Positions 61,476 to 64,000 of a stretch of 64,000 nucleotides of DNA are shown in pieces. The DNA lies in assembly GCA_022749755.1 (NCBI GenBank), contig CM040445.1:9817182-9881181 (forward strand), written 5' to 3'. Position numbers and translations under genes: made by a program. The stretch's first letter is position 1. The number at the start of each line of letters is the position of its first letter. The stretch is from Azadirachta indica. Lineage: Eukaryota; Streptophyta; Magnoliopsida; Sapindales; Meliaceae. Below the pieces are notes generated by a model that worked only from the letters and a program-made list of their open reading frames with translations, had not been told where the DNA came from and did no database searches.

Positions 61476-62019
61476 GGAGGTAACTTGTATAGTATGCATG
61501 TCAGGTGGTGGCTTGTATGGTGTATATACGTAACTTTGCTCTTCTTCCAAATTAACCCCAATTGATTATTATAATCTATAATTTCTATAACATTAACAAT
61601 TCAATATTAATTAGGTAATAGAAAATAAATAAAAGAAATCACAAATAAATATTAATCTATAAATAAAATATAGAATATTATAATACTTATGATTATATTA
61701 TAATTTATATTTATGTATAGCTAAAAAATATAAAATATAATAAAATAATATAATTATTTTTGTTAAATAACAATTGTTCATCGGTATAATCGTTATTTTT
61801 TTAATAAATTGGAACTTTTATAATTGTTTTAAAAACTATTAGAACTAATATGTTCAACTAGCCAAACCTTAAGGACTTGGATGTCTTTTTTCCTCTTTTT
61901 AAATTATAATCAAATAGGGTAAATTTACACTTTATTAATGCTAATTAAAGTAATTTCCTATTATAAATGTCTTTACTATAGATATATATGGCCAATTTTT
62001 GTAAAATGATTTAAGATAT

Positions 62020-62095
62020 TTGACTAGTGTAGTGGTATAAGTACATGATATTTATTACTTAAGTTCAAAATTCCAAATTCTAATTATGATTCGTA
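62020..62095 (+). repeat. Possible tRNA-derived SINE remnant
   Basis: AGTGTAGTGGTATAAGTACATG with AAGTTCAAAATTCC about 20 bp later resembles pol III A and B boxes. Weak and without termini. Confidence 0.25.
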
Positions 62096-62874
62096 AGATG
62101 AATTACCTTCTAAAAAAATAGTTGGTTAAGACCAATTACTTCTTTTTCACAACATAAAGTCAAAAGATGAAAATAATCCTAGTAATGAAATTAAATTCTT
62201 TAAGGAGTGAGTAGACTAACGAGTTGAAGAATATATTAATGTCTTTATTTTGAGGACAATGACAATTAGAACTAAGTCTATTTCACATCATTGTTTGCAG
62301 TTAGTATTACACAACAAACATGTTATAACGGCACATATACAAGAAGAAAAAATTTACTACTTTGTATCACAATCAATTAGCGTTAACTATCCCTTTACAA
62401 TAATCATATTGTCCCTAGTTGAAAGTCAAGTATGGTCACTGCTAGAAATTTGATCATTGCTGATACTAGAGTCCTGATACTTGGGCTGAGTACCAAGAGA
62501 AGTCGATAGAATGAAATTTTTCCTGCGAATGATAGAAGTGTATTACCATTTGTTAATAATGTTAGATACAAGATTTATAGTTTATTGATTCTTAAGCATC
62601 ACCTAGCAAAACAACGTCATTTTTGTGTATAAAAAAATGGTAAAACAAAGTCGTTTCAAGAGTAATTTTTTTAAATTATTTAAAATAAAAAAAGAAAAAG
62701 AAAAATGAAATTACATAGTTTTATTGGAGCCAAATATTTGGCTCTAACTTTTACCCCTTAACAAAATTTTGGCCAAAATATTCCTTATCACTCATAATCC
62801 ACACTTCAACAAAATATGTTTGTCCCTAGCATCTAAACTCAAACTACAAATTTGACTGTTACCATTTGGCCCCT

Positions 62875-63015
62875 TTGAATAGCTCGATGTGGCCTGTGCT
62901 GGTCACATAGGCTAGTAGCTTAAGGACGATGGTTTGACCCCGAATAATGCTGGGACAGGTAACCTTCCTTATCTAACCTATTTTCCTTTCTTTTTTTGTT
63001 TCTTTTCACTTTTAT
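62875..63015 (+). repeat. Probable tRNA-derived SINE remnant
   Basis: A-box-like TAGCTCGATGTGG (62880) and B-box-like GGTTTGACCCC (62931) are spaced about 45 bp apart. They are followed by AATGCTGGGACAGGTAACC and a T-rich tail (TTTTCCTTTCTTTTTTTG). This is the layout of plant tRNA-derived SINEs; no target duplication was identified. Confidence 0.4.
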
Positions 63016-63124
63016 AAATAAATAAAATGGGAACAGTTGTACTAGCTTAGATCTAAATTTGTGAATTTAAAAGTTGATTGAATCATTGTTTGATGATGTT
63101 GACTTTTGAACTCTTTAATTTTCG

Positions 63125-64000
63125 GGTTTTATCCCGAAAATGCCCATGTTTGCATCTGAAATTTCAAAAATATCCTCCTCCATAATTTTCAATAAAAAAT
63201 GCCCTAATTTTCCTCATTCAGAGCAAAATACCCATGTTTTGTGAAATAAAATTGAAGTACCTATTTCATTTTGTTTTGAGCACTCTTTGTAACCATACCT
63301 TCGAGCATTTTGGTTAACATTCGAGCACCTATCGTCAATTTGTTTCAATTTGTGGCACCAATTTGACGTCAAATCTTTGATTGTGGCAACAACAGGTTAG
63401 GTTTCTTTATAATTTGGAGAGACTTATGTTTTAGGCATGGTTAGAGTGTTAGAGTCAGTTACTTAAAGCGTTTATTGTGTTGAAATGGATGTTTGGTGGT
63501 TACATGGAAGTTTGTTGATGGTTTATATTTGATTGGATAGTGTCTTTGATGACAATTGCAGAACCTTTGAGCAAGTTCCCGCTTGATAGTTTCGGACATG
63601 AAGGGCAACTTGAATTTGCAAACAAGAACACCTTTGCGCATGAACTTGCTCTTAGGTGTTAGTGTTGACTTGAGCTTCATGCTTGAACGATACATTTCGA
63701 GCATGATAGCACCTTTGAGCATTTAGCTTGATCGAACTCGAAGGGCTTGCTCAAAATTGCAAGAATGTTTATGCTTGAAACCATTAGTTTCGAGCATGAG
63801 GATTGTTATAGTTTCGAGTAAGAACTCATAAATACCTTGAAGCGTGTAGTTTCAAGTGCCAATATAACTATTTTAATTGAGGAAAATAACTAAGAATGCC
63901 TCAGTATTGATTAATTGATTGATATATATTTAAATTTGCATATGTATTAAAATAATTAATTGATTGATTTTCTGTTATTTCTCCTGTTTTGATTAATTGA
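63125..64000. mobile_element. Possible left end of a second MULE-type element (runs off window)
   Basis: Starts GGGTTTTATCCCGAAAATGCC and continues with the AAAAAT(A/G)(T/C)CC-type phrases seen in the TIR of the 45.9-kb MULE. From 63300 it has repeated TTCGAGCA motifs (at about 63301, 63331, 63696, 63788) with an ATCGAA variant at 63732. No target duplication or coding region is in view, so the assignment is tentative. The 87-codon minus-strand frame at 63459-63722 has no known motif. Confidence 0.35.

Larger units (their letters stand above)
57790..61905. mobile_element. Foldback family F copy 3, enlarged by internal insertions
   Basis: The left end (CTAAGTCCTAAGATTTAGTTC, about 57815) and the right end (complement of CCAAACCTTAAGGACTTGGATG, 61862-61884) match the termini of family F copies 1 and 2. 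The subterminal zones also match (AGCTATACATAAATAT at 57965; its inverted partner near 61715). The interior, about 3.5 kb, is foreign: a tandem duplication (58.37-59.27 kb), a TRIM-like element (59.8-60.8 kb) and a minisatellite (61.2-61.5 kb). Pairing these two ends as one element is an inference. Confidence 0.45.

Overview
The window is plant nuclear DNA, almost certainly from a eudicot. It is AT-rich, with introns of plant type (GT...AG, T-rich), several plant families of Ty3/gypsy LTR retrotransposon, small inverted-repeat elements and a Mutator-like (MULE) DNA transposon. The species cannot be named from sequence alone. I see one apparently functional host gene. Almost everything else is transposable-element sequence in various states of decay. 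No tRNA, rRNA or CRISPR array was recognised.

Layout. 1-26.9 kb is a nest of Ty3/gypsy elements. The oldest layer is an Athila-like element (+ strand, 11.8-26.9 kb; tRNA-type PBS TGGCGCCGTTG, 1.39-kb 3' LTR, gag and pol with stops and frameshifts). A minus-strand gypsy element (13.3-19.1 kb, 'family G') is inserted into its gag zinc knuckle. Two further family G copies lie at 1-2.2 kb (minus, running off the window) and 2.6-10.4 kb (plus). The 3' LTR of the latter contains a third, heavily deleted gypsy element (7.6-10.0 kb, minus) flanked by a 5-bp duplication AATAC. A fragment of a fourth element (integrase, LTR, PBS) fills 10.4-11.8 kb. 26.9-37.3 kb is AT-rich intergenic DNA with microsatellites, a (CCT)-rich minisatellite, a hAT-like MITE with an 8-bp TSD, a 1.4-kb foldback element and smaller foldbacks.

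37.3-45.4 kb holds the host gene: an SPX-MFS protein of the PHT5/VPT (vacuolar phosphate transporter) family. It has ten coding exons giving a continuous 698-codon frame, a (CT)n tract in the probable 5' leader and a candidate PHR1-binding P1BS site upstream.

45.9-54.7 kb is a complete but mutated MULE of 8711 bp with 114-bp terminal inverted repeats and a perfect 9-bp target duplication. It carries two convergent genes: a DUF1985/Ulp1-like (C48 cysteine protease) gene on + and a MuDR-type transposase on -. This is the KI-MULE/Kaonashi-type architecture. Between the two 3' ends lies a nearly perfect 178-bp palindrome built from the octamer GATCGAAA/TTTCGATC, which is also arrayed near both ends of the element.

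54.7-64 kb is repeat-rich intergenic DNA: members of a foldback family, a TRIM-like mini-LTR element (59.8-60.8 kb), minisatellites, tRNA-derived SINE-like patches and, at the right edge, what may be the start of a second element with TTTCGAGC motifs.
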